DNA from: Phycisphaerae bacterium
Lineage (GTDB): Bacteria > Planctomycetota > Phycisphaerae > Phycisphaerales > SM1A02
Length of the DNA stretch: 64,000 bases
NCBI GenBank assembly: GCA_002716385.1
Contig: PBAX01000008.1
Coordinates: 62,001 to 126,000 of the forward strand
Direction: 5' to 3'
The notes under the pieces were generated by a model. It searched no databases. It had not been told where the DNA came from and worked only from the letters and a program-made list of their open reading frames with translations. Both the position numbers and the translations under genes were made by a program. Below are positions 1 through 8,159 of the stretch, in pieces; the stretch's first letter is position 1; each line of letters begins with the position of its first letter.

Positions 1-145
1 GTCGGGGAGTTCGGTGCGGTCGTCATGACTTGCTGCCTCTGCATTGGGCCTTGGTTGGTTCAAAAACGGCATTTTCGATGCCAGCACATCAGTGTATCGC
101 CATCGACAGTTCGGGAACACCCCTTTTCAGGGACTCTCAGCTGTT

Positions 146-520
146 TCAATGACCCTGCATGATCTTCTTGATGGCGTCCGGTCCCTGGCAGATATTGAAG
201 ACCTTGTCGAGCTTCAGGAAGCCCAATGCCTCTTCCAGCAGGTTTGAGAGATTGGTCAGCAGCAGCATCTTGCGGTTGGTTGCGAGTCGCTTGTGGATCA
301 CGATCAGGGCCCCGATCGCGGGGCTGGTGATGAGTTCGACCTGCTCCAGATCCAGGATCACGAACTGGATGGACGGGTCATCCGTTGGCGTTCGAAGCTG
401 TTCAGTCAGTACCTTGCCTTCCGCGTCGTTCAGCGTTGAGCATCCGATGTTCAGCGTGAGGCAGCCGTCATTCGCGTTCGATTCGATCCAATCTGGACGG
501 GATGTTGTTGGGTTGCTCAT
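146..520 (-). CDS. STAS-domain protein (anti-sigma factor antagonist-like)
   Basis: A 124-residue cytoplasmic protein that is essentially one STAS domain. The diagnostic stretch is the strand-turn-helix VILDLEQVELITSPAIGALI around residues 54-73, the position of the DSSGL phosphorylation loop in SpoIIAA/RsbV. Ser66 lies in that loop, but the following residues are P-A rather than S-G, so phosphoregulation by a partner kinase is uncertain. By family knowledge such proteins bind anti-sigma kinases or act in partner-switching or lipid-linked complexes. No anti-sigma factor or PP2C phosphatase is nearby. The family call is fairly sure, the partner is unknown. Confidence 0.8.
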   Translation of the reverse strand: MSNPTTSRPDWIESNANDGCLTLNIGCSTLNDAEGKVLTEQLRTPTDDPSIQFVILDLEQVELITSPAIGALIVIHKRLATNRKMLLLTNLSNLLEEALGFLKLDKVFNICQGPDAIKKIMQGH

Positions 521-549
521 GGTTCCATGATCATATCAGGCTGCATTGG

Positions 550-972
550 TCATTTAGGCGGCATCCCCGCGGGCAGGTCATATCGAGATTGAATGGGCGA
601 ATGGGGAATTCTGCCGGGGCCTTGCGGGGACTTGATCGGCGGGCGGAATTCCATGACACGATCCTCGCCATCAAACTTCACCACCCAGACCCGATCGGGT
701 GCGATATCCGGTGCAATAGCCGTTGATGCTGTCGAGCTGAGACAATCACCGTATTGCCATCTGCTTGACCAGAGGGGCTCTTTATCCTCGTTCCCGTCGA
801 CTGGCGGGTGGGTCCATTGTGAAGAGGGAGGTCCCAGCAGTTTCGTGACTTCCTGCTTGGTCATGCCAATCTTCAATTGAGAGAAGCTTTGAGCTTCAGG
901 TGTTCGACATGATGCGAGGAAAAGCAGGATTACCGGTCCTGCCAAATGCACTAATTGTCGCGGAACGCTCAT
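550..972 (-). CDS. SmpA/OmlA (BamE-like) domain lipoprotein
   Basis: 140 residues with a hydrophobic signal ending in the lipobox LASC, so Cys22 should be lipidated. The segment FSQLKIGMTKQEVTKLLGPP just after it is the hallmark of the SmpA/OmlA fold (IGMTxxEVxxLLGxP), found in BamE and many unrelated envelope lipoproteins. The C-terminal half contains a short beta strand (RVWVVKFDGEDRVMEF) expected of the same fold and then a Pro-rich tail. It follows the STAS gene on neither transcript obviously; 29 bases separate them. I would not call it BamE itself because small BamE-like lipoproteins are numerous in planctomycetes. Confidence 0.7.
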   Translation of the reverse strand: MSVPRQLVHLAGPVILLFLASCRTPEAQSFSQLKIGMTKQEVTKLLGPPSSQWTHPPVDGNEDKEPLWSSRWQYGDCLSSTASTAIAPDIAPDRVWVVKFDGEDRVMEFRPPIKSPQGPGRIPHSPIQSRYDLPAGMPPK

Positions 973-1080
973 TCGTTTTCACTCCTCAGCAGTTCAGAAG
1001 CATATCTATGAAAAGGCTGTTCTGCCCGAAAGAATGGGTCGATGTTGATCCAACGCAGATGCTTCGAGGAGTACGCCGGA

Positions 1081-1527
1081 TTGAAGCTGTTATCAGACGT
1101 CATTCTTGTGGTTTTAATACTAATTGCGGTCGCTCTCTTCCTTGGAGCAAGCGGTCTCGCAACCAAGGCCTATTCCGCCGATGTCCAACCGCTGTCGAAT
1201 CAAGGTCTTGTTGAATGTCAGGTACACGACATGACGCTGCTTTCCTGCGGTATTGAGATGGATGCCGATAGGCGTTCCTCCCTGGTGCTGGAGCTTGTCT
1301 GGGACAGGAACATGAAATTCCCGGATGGAGAGCTGCGAGGCACCCTATTCATCGATCGATCCAATTCGCCCACAGGTTGCGTCGTCGCCTGTCGACTGGA
1401 TTCCCGGAAACTGATCCAGTCGCCGATGCTCACCGTACGCGTCCCTTTGGATGGGGATGATTCACGGTCGGGATTCCGTGATGTTCAGGACATGCAAGTG
1501 CATGCACGTTTCGTCCAGCGAAACTGA
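1081..1527 (+). CDS. Hypothetical exported or membrane-anchored protein
   Basis: Unrecognised protein of 148 residues. I place the start at TTG 1081 because AGGAG lies nine bases upstream at 1067-1071 and the peptide then opens with a typical signal or anchor (MKLLSDVILVVLILIAVALF). An ATG at 1042 would add 13 residues. The rest is beta-rich and carries five Cys residues, including CQVHDMTLLSC and CVVAC, which suggests an extracytoplasmic disulfide-bonded domain. Its stop codon TGA directly abuts the stop of the convergent acyltransferase gene. Function unknown. Confidence 0.55.
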   Translation: MKLLSDVILVVLILIAVALFLGASGLATKAYSADVQPLSNQGLVECQVHDMTLLSCGIEMDADRRSSLVLELVWDRNMKFPDGELRGTLFIDRSNSPTGCVVACRLDSRKLIQSPMLTVRVPLDGDDSRSGFRDVQDMQVHARFVQRN

Positions 1528-3390
1528 TCAGCCAGTGGCACCGAGGCCTGCCGAGCTGTCCGGTGGCTGCTCGGGTGGGGGTGTGTAGTCGTCATCACGA
1601 CCGTAGTACTGGAGAAAACGGCTGGCCTCCTCCTTGCCGAAGTACCAGTCGAGTATCCGTCGTTCGACATCCAGGAAGTCCACGAGCATGAGTCCATCGA
1701 TCACATCCGAGAACTCCTTGTCGACGTTGAACACGGTAACCAGCTTGGCGTTCAGCTTGAGATACTGCTTCAACAGAATAGGTACGCCCTGACGGCCGTT
1801 CTCGATATCGCGGACAAGTTCCTCAACGTCCTCTAACTGGGTGCAGACCATCTTGAGCGGTTCGAGGTCGAAGTGCCTTGCTCTCTTTGGTTGATGGGGG
1901 TTCCTTGCGGATATCAAACTCTGGAAGTCGTTGACCATGCAAGTCGATGAGACGAAATCGGTCATGAGTCTCTTCGATGCCGCGGAGTATTCGTTGCTTA
2001 TGCTCACGACTCCGAAGAAGTATCTGTATTTCGGCTTGAGGCATATGAATCTGGAGATGCCTCTCCAGAGGAGCATCAGTGGCTTGAAGTTCCGCTGGTA
2101 CTCGGGTCGTATGAAGGAGCGACCAAGTTCAACGGCGGGCCCGAGTGTTTCAAACAGTCTCTTGTCGAAGTTGAAGAGGGTCCACGTGTACAGTCCACGA
2201 ACACCTCTGGTTCTCATGATCTCGTCTGTCAGTCCGAGCCGATAGGCCCCGACGATCTCCTGTGTCTCGTGATTCCACACGAAGAGATGTCGGTAGTACT
2301 GGTCGAATTCGTCGAGATCGATCTCGTTTCCAGTCCCCTCGCCAACCGCTCGAAATGTCAGCTCGCGTAGCCGCCCCATCTCCTGAAGTATGTTCGGAAT
2401 CTGTCGGCTCTTGGCTATGTACACGGTCAGATTGCCGCTCTGCACAAGCTGCTGCCGCTCATTGAGCGCCATGATCTCATCGGCGCAGCGATCGGCCACC
2501 GTGATCTCCGGCAGGAGCCGCTTCAGGCTCTGGGTCGGTTTCTTCTGTTTCTGGCTTTCGGGCTCGGCAGTCTTCCGATCGGCCAGTATGTACACTCGCC
2601 CACGGAGATATTCAGTCAGGGTTTCGCGATCTGGAAACTCCTGGAGTTTCTCGGCCGTGATCGGTTTTCCGATGGAGGCCCTGATGCAGTGACCCCGTTT
2701 GTTGGTGAGCTCCCTTCCCAGAAGCATGGTGCGACAGAATGGATGTATCAGACCGGCCAGTTGAAACAGGTTCGAATTCCTGCCGTGGAAGTAGATGGGT
2801 ACAACGGTCGCGTTGCTTCGAAGAGCCATGGTCGCAATTGAAGTGGACCATGGGGGATCGTTGACCGACCAGTTGCTCCATGTTCGATGCGATACTTCTC
2901 CGGCGGGGAACGTGGCGATGACTTCGCCAGCCTTGAGTTTCTTGATCGCCTTCTTCAGGGTATGGACGTTGGTCGACGCGTCCTTGCTGAAGGGGTTCAA
3001 GGGCAGATACGAATGTCGCAGCTTCGCCAGCGCAAGCAACATGAAGTTCGTGAGCAAATGGAAGTCGGGCCGCCGTTCCTGAATGGCGGTTGCCAGAACC
3101 AGGCCATCGGCGCCTCCAAAGGCGTGGTTGCTCACGACGAGAACCGGTCCTTCCTCGGGTATCTGTTCGAGTTCGGATGGTTCTATGTTCCAGTCGACGC
3201 CCAGATGATCCAGCGCCTGTTGATGGGGACAGCGATCCAGTTCCGGATCGATTCTCGTGAGCACATCATCGATCACATGCAGCTTGCTCAGCCAGGTACC
3301 CAGTCTCATCAGAAAACGGCGCGTGAGGGTTGGGGCTACCTTCGAGGAAGGTATGTCCAGAGTCTTGAATTGGGGAGGCTTGAACAACAT
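1528..3390 (-). CDS. PlsC-type acyltransferase fused to GNAT N-acyltransferase (OlsF-like)
   Basis: A 620-residue two-domain protein. The N-terminal half is a lysophospholipid acyltransferase-like domain with SNHAFGGADG (residues 87-96) at the catalytic His-Asp motif and FPAGEVS (161-167) at the second conserved block. The C-terminal half (about 320-490) is the hemolysin/OlsB type of GNAT fold, with the RxLTFRAVGEGTG opening and LGRSFIRPEYQ. This order matches OlsF, the bifunctional ornithine-lipid synthase that N-acylates ornithine and then O-acylates the lyso-product; OlsF activity here is inference. ATG 3390 is preferred over a TTG at 3414. The leader contains a terminator hairpin about 95 bases upstream. 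Ornithine lipids would fit membrane remodelling under phosphate limitation. Confidence 0.72.
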   Translation of the reverse strand: MLFKPPQFKTLDIPSSKVAPTLTRRFLMRLGTWLSKLHVIDDVLTRIDPELDRCPHQQALDHLGVDWNIEPSELEQIPEEGPVLVVSNHAFGGADGLVLATAIQERRPDFHLLTNFMLLALAKLRHSYLPLNPFSKDASTNVHTLKKAIKKLKAGEVIATFPAGEVSHRTWSNWSVNDPPWSTSIATMALRSNATVVPIYFHGRNSNLFQLAGLIHPFCRTMLLGRELTNKRGHCIRASIGKPITAEKLQEFPDRETLTEYLRGRVYILADRKTAEPESQKQKKPTQSLKRLLPEITVADRCADEIMALNERQQLVQSGNLTVYIAKSRQIPNILQEMGRLRELTFRAVGEGTGNEIDLDEFDQYYRHLFVWNHETQEIVGAYRLGLTDEIMRTRGVRGLYTWTLFNFDKRLFETLGPAVELGRSFIRPEYQRNFKPLMLLWRGISRFICLKPKYRYFFGVVSISNEYSAASKRLMTDFVSSTCMVNDFQSLISARNPHQPKRARHFDLEPLKMVCTQLEDVEELVRDIENGRQGVPILLKQYLKLNAKLVTVFNVDKEFSDVIDGLMLVDFLDVERRILDWYFGKEEASRFLQYYGRDDDYTPPPEQPPDSSAGLGATG

Positions 3391-3483
3391 GATTCTGCAA
3401 TCGCATTGTGCCAAATGAGGCGGTGGGCATGTGTCCCGAGCCGCTCAAACTGTCCGAATCCGCCTCTTTGCCCATCCTCGACA

Positions 3484-3526
3484 TGAAAAAGTGGCCCCCG
3501 CCGAACGACTCTTTCAGCGGGGGCCA
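3484..3526 (-). terminator. Rho-independent terminator in the leader of the acyltransferase gene
   Basis: On the minus strand TGGCCCCCGC (3526-3517) pairs perfectly with GCGGGGGCCA (3501-3492) across a 15-base loop, and five U residues follow after one C. The hairpin is oriented with the acyltransferase gene and lies just upstream of its start, so it either ends a short independent RNA or attenuates that gene. No intact ORF ends immediately upstream of it. Confidence 0.7.
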
Positions 3527-3534
3527 GCCCCTCG

Positions 3535-4012
3535 TAATGTCACGCTTGAGGGCTTCCATGATCGTGTGGACGAGACCGGCGAACAGGGTGTCGAGTGCCT
3601 TCCACTAGGGGAGATTTTCAGGCCAATCTTCGATACGCCCTGAGGGGCTCCAAATCTGGGCCCGCTGTGTCGTCCCGTGACGCTTTTCCCGGTCATCGGC
3701 GGCAGATCGCAGCGGTCGTCAAGTCCTATGTCGAGTCATGAACAAATCCGGATTCCTGGTCCATCGAGTATTTCTTGCACGTTGGCGTTGCTGTTCTTGA
3801 ACTGCATTTCCGTATCTACTCGTGAGTCCGTTCCAGGTTCCTTTCATCCTGTGGTTTGCTCATTTCCAATCCAATGTCCGATTCAGGTGATGCAAGGGGT
3901 GTGCCAATTGCCGAATCAGCCTGCAGCGGGTCTAAACAGGCCTGTTGACCGTGCATGGCTGCCAGCATGGCATCGCTGACGCCAGCTTGGCAGTTCGGAA
4001 AGATGGTTGGGG
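3535..4012. other. Gene-free stretch
   Basis: I see no convincing protein gene between the terminator hairpin and the promoter region of the 47-residue gene. The minus strand of this interval must give rise to whatever RNA ends at the hairpin. An 8-base segment at 3642-3649 is complementary to 3526-3533 beside the terminator arm, so a structured leader or small RNA is possible. No known riboswitch, RNase P, 6S or SRP RNA signature was recognised by eye. Confidence 0.4.
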
Positions 4013-4043
4013 TTGACCGCTTGCTTCGAAGTGGTGATAGAAT
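4013..4043 (+). promoter_or_regulatory. Candidate sigma-70 promoter for the 47-residue gene
   Basis: TTGACC at 4013-4018 and TAGAAT at 4038-4043 resemble -35 and -10 boxes, but the 19-base spacer is long. A start near 4050 would give a leader of about 56 bases. The match could be chance. Confidence 0.3.
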
Positions 4044-4105
4044 GACCGCTCATCGCCCATCGATGCGTTTGAAGCACTCGATGCTGGGGCAGTAAGGAGG
4101 ACGCC

Positions 4106-4249
4106 ATGATCATGACACTTGTCACCAACGCGCTTTGGCTTGGATTCCTGGCCTTGTTCTTCATTCTCTGTCTGGCCTCGACTCGCCAGTTCCGTTCGGA
4201 ACTGAAGGAGACCGACGAACGCATGCGAAAGCTGATCTCGGAGGACTGA
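4106..4249 (+). CDS. Small single-pass membrane protein, 47 residues
   Basis: A short gene with a perfect Shine-Dalgarno AAGGAGG at 4094-4100, five bases before ATG 4106. The product has one hydrophobic segment (LVTNALWLGFLALFFILCLA, residues 5-24) followed by a charged helix containing TRQFRSELKETDERMRKL and ending in ISED. The topology resembles small regulatory or assembly membrane peptides with a cytoplasmic amphipathic tail. No family recognised. It converges on the DUF669-like gene, whose stop lies 46 bases away. The strong ribosome site and clean protein architecture are the reason for calling it. Confidence 0.65.
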   Translation: MIMTLVTNALWLGFLALFFILCLASTRQFRSELKETDERMRKLISED

Positions 4250-4295
4250 ACGTTCGTTCACTACCCGAGTCACCGCTTCGTTGCAGCACATCGAA

Positions 4296-4754
4296 TCAGA
4301 AGGGGATTTCCTCTTCCGCAATCGGCTTCGGACTGGATGCCGCAGCGGGCTGCGTTGCGATCCCGGACGGTCTGGAAACGCCTGACGCGACATATTCCTT
4401 GATCGAGTTTCGATCGGAGTAGTTGTCACGACCGGCTTCGATCTCGATCTTGGCACGCAGCTTCTTCCCGATGCAGTCGTCGGCAAGAAGTCGACCAGCC
4501 TTGAACTTGTCCTCGAGCCCGGCGGCCGCGCAGAACTGCTCGATCTTGAAGACCGCCGCCGGCACCGAAACCAGATAATCCCATATCCGAACGGGATAGC
4601 CTTCCGGGTGGTTGGCCTGAATCGTCAGGGCGATCATCTCATTGCCCTTCTGGCTCGTCCGTTCATCCGCTTCGATGACCTCGATGTCGTAGGTCCCATC
4701 AGGGAGCAACTCGAAGCCGCTCTTGCCACTTGAATCTGTCGGGTTGAATTCCAT
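4296..4754 (-). CDS. DUF669-like protein with SSB-like C-terminal tip
   Basis: 152 residues. The N-terminal two thirds (LLPDGTYDIEVIEADERTS, followed by GNEMIALTIQ and a region about inhibiting or modulating strand-rich folding) resembles DUF669, a family known mainly from phage replication modules and related to OB-fold ssDNA-binding proteins. A flexible Ser/Pro/Ala linker then leads to the terminal EEEIPF, which closely mimics the DDDIPF tip through which bacterial SSB recruits repair and replication enzymes. What I see is the tip and the domain order; ssDNA binding is inferred. No phage genes surround it. It is divergent from the GT4 gene, with 99 bases between starts. Confidence 0.6.
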   Translation of the reverse strand: MEFNPTDSSGKSGFELLPDGTYDIEVIEADERTSQKGNEMIALTIQANHPEGYPVRIWDYLVSVPAAVFKIEQFCAAAGLEDKFKAGRLLADDCIGKKLRAKIEIEAGRDNYSDRNSIKEYVASGVSRPSGIATQPAAASSPKPIAEEEIPF

Positions 4755-4853
4755 ATCTCCGATGGTATCAGGACTCGATGGTCCTGAAGTTCAGGCCAGA
4801 TACTTGTCCACCTACTATTCTGTGCAGGTGTTCCGATACGAGAGGCCAACGTC

Positions 4854-6008
4854 GTGCGAATCGCCCAGTACATGCATCGAGTCGACTTCGAGGACGGCGG
4901 CCCGCCGAGGGCCGTCGTGGATCTCAGTCGCGTCCTGCATGATCGCGGTCACGAGGTGACTCTGGTCACGACCGACACCCGTGATGTCCCCGAGGCCTGG
5001 CTTTCAGGAAGCGAGGGACCAGCCGTTCTGGAACTACCCAGCCCCGGATTGCCGGGAAGCCTCTTCATGCGAGGTCAGCTGGCACCGATGGCAAGGCTGA
5101 TGAAATCCCTCGATGTCCTGCAGCTGCACGGTCCCTGGGAGCGAGCCAACGCCCAGATCGGGAGCATGGCCAGACAGGCTGGTACTCCCTATGTGATCAG
5201 TCTCAGGGGAATGCTGGATGACTGGAGCATGGAGCAGGGCGGGTTCAAGAAACGGCTCTATCTGAAGCTGGCCGGCCGTCGTCTGCTTGAAGGCGCCGCC
5301 TACGTGCATTGCACCGCCGACGCCGAACTGGCCCAGTCCGGCAAGTGGTTTCCTCGAGGACAGGGGCGAGTTGTTCCCAATCTCATCGATCTGGCGCCCT
5401 ATGCCGAGCTTCCCGGTCCCGATGAGGCCCGTGCCAAGTATCCATTTCTCGATGATGGTCCTGTGCTTCTGTTCCTGAGTCGTATACATGTGAAGAAGGG
5501 CATCGAGCATCTCATCGAGGCTGCCCATCGACTTTGTGATGGTGGCACGCCTGTTCAGGTCATCGTCGCCGGAAGTGGCGACGATGCCTACGTCCAGCGA
5601 TTGCGAGCCCAGGTCGAGGCGGTCGGTCTTGAAGATCGGGTGCATTTCGTCGGACATGTCGGCGGCAGCCTCAAGTTTTCCCTTTACGAGGCGGCGGATG
5701 TCTTCGTGCTTCCGACAAGTCAGGAGAACTTCGGATTCGTGCAGTTCGAGGCATTGGCTTGCGGAACGCCGGTCATGACCACGACGCTGGTGGACACCTG
5801 GCGTGAAATCGTCGACAGCGGGGGAGGCGTCGCCGTCGAGCAGAACGCCAGCGCCGTCGTCGAGGGACTCGAGCCGCTGCTGAATGATCCGGCGAAGCGT
5901 GAGGAGATGGGTCGGCTTGGACGAGCCTGGGTCCTCGAGAATCTGGCGACGGATCGAATCGCCGAACGTCTGGAAGCGATGTACACCGATGCCGCCCTCG
6001 GAAGCTAG
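4854..6008 (+). CDS. Glycosyltransferase family 4
   Basis: 384 residues with a GTG start. The N-terminal Rossmann half carries the acceptor-side Gly loop (HRVDFEDGGPPRAVVDLSRV), and the C-terminal half has LLFLSRIHVKKGIEHLIEAA, the usual nucleotide-sugar binding opening of GT-B GT4 enzymes, and NFGFVQFEALACGTPV, the E-x7-E type donor motif with catalytic glutamates. It should transfer a sugar from an NDP-sugar onto an envelope or exopolysaccharide glycan in the cytoplasm. The stop overlaps the start of the following transporter gene by 20 bases, which indicates co-transcription. Substrate unknown. Confidence 0.88.
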   Translation: MRIAQYMHRVDFEDGGPPRAVVDLSRVLHDRGHEVTLVTTDTRDVPEAWLSGSEGPAVLELPSPGLPGSLFMRGQLAPMARLMKSLDVLQLHGPWERANAQIGSMARQAGTPYVISLRGMLDDWSMEQGGFKKRLYLKLAGRRLLEGAAYVHCTADAELAQSGKWFPRGQGRVVPNLIDLAPYAELPGPDEARAKYPFLDDGPVLLFLSRIHVKKGIEHLIEAAHRLCDGGTPVQVIVAGSGDDAYVQRLRAQVEAVGLEDRVHFVGHVGGSLKFSLYEAADVFVLPTSQENFGFVQFEALACGTPVMTTTLVDTWREIVDSGGGVAVEQNASAVVEGLEPLLNDPAKREEMGRLGRAWVLENLATDRIAERLEAMYTDAALGS

Positions 6009-7332
6009 TCCAAGGCAAGATGGTGGCTTCACACTCAGTGAAAACTCCCTGCTGAGATTGCTGACACTCTGCATTCTGTACGTTGCCCAGGGAATTCCAT
6101 ACGGTTTCGTCGCGATCACACTTGCGGCCTACCTGACCTCTTCCGGTCTTGAAGAAGGTGTGGTCGGGGGCTTTCTGGCGATGATGACCCTGCCATGGAC
6201 CTTCAAGTGGGTCTGGGGCCCACTGATCGATAGGTTCGGCATTCCCTCCATGGGTCGTCGTCGTCCCTGGATCCTGCTGGCTCAGGCCGGCATGATCAGC
6301 ACGATCGCCGTGATGGCATTCATACCGTCAATGAGTGAGCACATCACTCTGCTCGGGTGGCTGGTGCTCATTCACAACATCTTCAACTCGCTCCAGGATG
6401 TCGCGGTGGATGCCTTGGCCGTCGATCTCCTGCGTGAGGAGGAGCGAGGTCGGGTCAGCGGGCTTATGTATGGGTCAAAGTTCCTGGGCACTGTCATTGG
6501 CGGAGCATTCCTGTCGCGTGTGCTTGTGCATTCCGGTTTCAACACAGTGTTCATTGTTCAGATCGGCATGTTGGTTTTCATCTCGCTCTTTCCGCTATTG
6601 CTGCTGGAGAGACCGGGTGAACGCCTGCTTCCCTGGACAGCTGGTTCGGCCCAGTCGAATTCAACCGATGCGATCTCGCAGTCCATGCTGCTTCTATTCA
6701 AACGTCTTGGGAGAGCCTTCTCTCTGCAATCGACCATCATCGCGGGAATCATCGGTCTTCTTCTGTTCATAGGTTCCGGTGCCTTGGGGCCGATCACACA
6801 GAAGCTTCTTCTGCAGGATCTGGGCTGGTCTCAGGTCGAACTCACCGACATCGAGGGTTTCTACGGCGTCCTTCTTGGATTGATGGGATCCCTGCTTGGG
6901 GGATTCCTCGCCGACCTGCTCGGCCCCAAACGCATCATCGCCTTCGGGAGCATCTGTCTTGGATTGAGCTATCTCTGCTTCGCGTTGATGTCACCTGCGA
7001 TCATTGGTTCAGGCTGGTTCTCATGGGACTCGTATTCGGCGATCGTGACCTACCTTCTCTTGAGCGGGTTCATGACGAGTCTGATCACGGTGGGGCTTTT
7101 CTCGATGTACATAACCGTTTCATGGCCGGTGGTCGCCGCGACACAGTTCACGGCCTACATGGCCATACTGAACCTCTCCACGACAATAGGTCAGTGGACG
7201 GCCGGCCACTTCAGCACGCTTGGTGTGGTGACGGTGTTGATCATTTTCGCAAGTTTGCAGATCGCAGTGGTGGCACTGTTGCCATTGATCGATGTGCATC
7301 AGACACGTCGTGTACTCGGCGAAGTGTCGTGA
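5989..7332 (+). CDS. AmpG-like MFS transporter (PAT family)
   Basis: 447 residues and about 12 membrane segments. The N-terminal region YVAQGIPYGFVAITLAAYL and LPWTFKWVWGPLIDRFG match the AmpG/PAT pattern (QGIPxG...PWxxKxxWxPxxDR), in which E. coli AmpG imports anhydro-muropeptides. The start ATG 5989 lies inside the end of the GT4 gene. Linkage to glycosyltransferases is compatible with transport of a cell-wall or lipid-linked saccharide, but planctomycete peptidoglycan metabolism differs and the substrate is not shown by the sequence. Confidence 0.75.
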   Translation: MPPSEASPRQDGGFTLSENSLLRLLTLCILYVAQGIPYGFVAITLAAYLTSSGLEEGVVGGFLAMMTLPWTFKWVWGPLIDRFGIPSMGRRRPWILLAQAGMISTIAVMAFIPSMSEHITLLGWLVLIHNIFNSLQDVAVDALAVDLLREEERGRVSGLMYGSKFLGTVIGGAFLSRVLVHSGFNTVFIVQIGMLVFISLFPLLLLERPGERLLPWTAGSAQSNSTDAISQSMLLLFKRLGRAFSLQSTIIAGIIGLLLFIGSGALGPITQKLLLQDLGWSQVELTDIEGFYGVLLGLMGSLLGGFLADLLGPKRIIAFGSICLGLSYLCFALMSPAIIGSGWFSWDSYSAIVTYLLLSGFMTSLITVGLFSMYITVSWPVVAATQFTAYMAILNLSTTIGQWTAGHFSTLGVVTVLIIFASLQIAVVALLPLIDVHQTRRVLGEVS

Positions 7333-7336
7333 TGGC

Positions 7337-8140
7337 TCAGGAAGATCCTTCCCGCATTCGATCGAGACTGTCCGGGAAGGGGTAGGTCGCGAACACCCCG
7401 GTCGGGGCTGTGTGCCACATGGCGAGCGATGGATAGACATCACCCCTGTAGCCTGCGTTGTACATCGCCTTGACGACCATTTCGAACGGAGGTTCCTTGC
7501 CGTTCTCGTCGCGAAGCTGGTTGGAGCGGGCGCCCAGGAAACTGACACTGGCCACGGCCTGTCGGTCGTGCCTGTTCTCGATCATCTTGGAGACGGTGCG
7601 GAAACCCTTCTCGAGATCGTTCACGGAGAAATGGTCCTTTCCCTTGGGTCGGAGAATGGCCAGTATGAGAAGGCTGTCCAGATCGAACTTCAGCACGTAG
7701 GGTTCATTGTCATGACGATCATGCAGACCGATGGCATCCTGAAAAACCTTTGCGTATGACGTCGCCGATTCGATGTTCCACTGGCTCGTCGTGACCATCT
7801 CGAGAAGTGTCCCGATGATTCCATGGGAGTTGTCAGTGTCGTTGATGCTGCAGACGACTGTTCGATAGCGTCCGGCGAGAACATCACGGAGCAGGCTCTG
7901 TCCCCATTGAATGCGAATCTCGCCACCCCCGATGGTGGCCTGTCTCGGATCGTTTGATGGAAGCAGCACGATACGGTCCGTGTTGCGGTCCGCCTCGAGA
8001 AGCCGGTCGCCATCACCTGCGTAGAGTCGCGGACGATCATATTCGTTGTTGCTGGAGGTCATCTCTCTGGGCTCCTGATCTGCATGCTGCCATGGGTTGG
8101 GGACACGGGCATAGTAGACCATCAGCCCCTCGATGATCAT
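7337..8140 (-). CDS. Conserved-looking hypothetical protein
   Basis: 267 residues, soluble, no signal peptide or recognised domain. The start ATG 8140 is used because codons upstream of the alternative ATG 8062 look coding (third-position G/C). However, ATG 8062 has a good AGGAG nine bases upstream, so a 241-residue product is possible. The protein has a regular mixed alpha/beta composition with a basic central region (GHDRQ, SFLGARSNQL) and a C-terminal GYRGDVYPSLAMWHT segment. It is divergent from the MHS transporter gene with only 19 bases between starts, and convergent with the AmpG-like gene with a 4-base gap. Function unknown. Confidence 0.6.
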   Translation of the reverse strand: MIIEGLMVYYARVPNPWQHADQEPREMTSSNNEYDRPRLYAGDGDRLLEADRNTDRIVLLPSNDPRQATIGGGEIRIQWGQSLLRDVLAGRYRTVVCSINDTDNSHGIIGTLLEMVTTSQWNIESATSYAKVFQDAIGLHDRHDNEPYVLKFDLDSLLILAILRPKGKDHFSVNDLEKGFRTVSKMIENRHDRQAVASVSFLGARSNQLRDENGKEPPFEMVVKAMYNAGYRGDVYPSLAMWHTAPTGVFATYPFPDSLDRMREGSS

Positions 8141-8159
8141 GTCGGGTTAGGATTGCCTC

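Noticed and set aside
1-145. Left edge of the window
   Set aside because: No gene end, RNA or repeat could be supported in the first 145 bases.
969-1166. Possible 65-residue minus-strand gene
   Set aside because: It overlaps the start of the plus-strand hypothetical gene and has no ribosome site or family.
5034-6119. Minus-strand ORF of 361 codons antisense to the GT4 gene
   Set aside because: Fully contained in a convincing GT4/AmpG region; no ribosome site or family motif.
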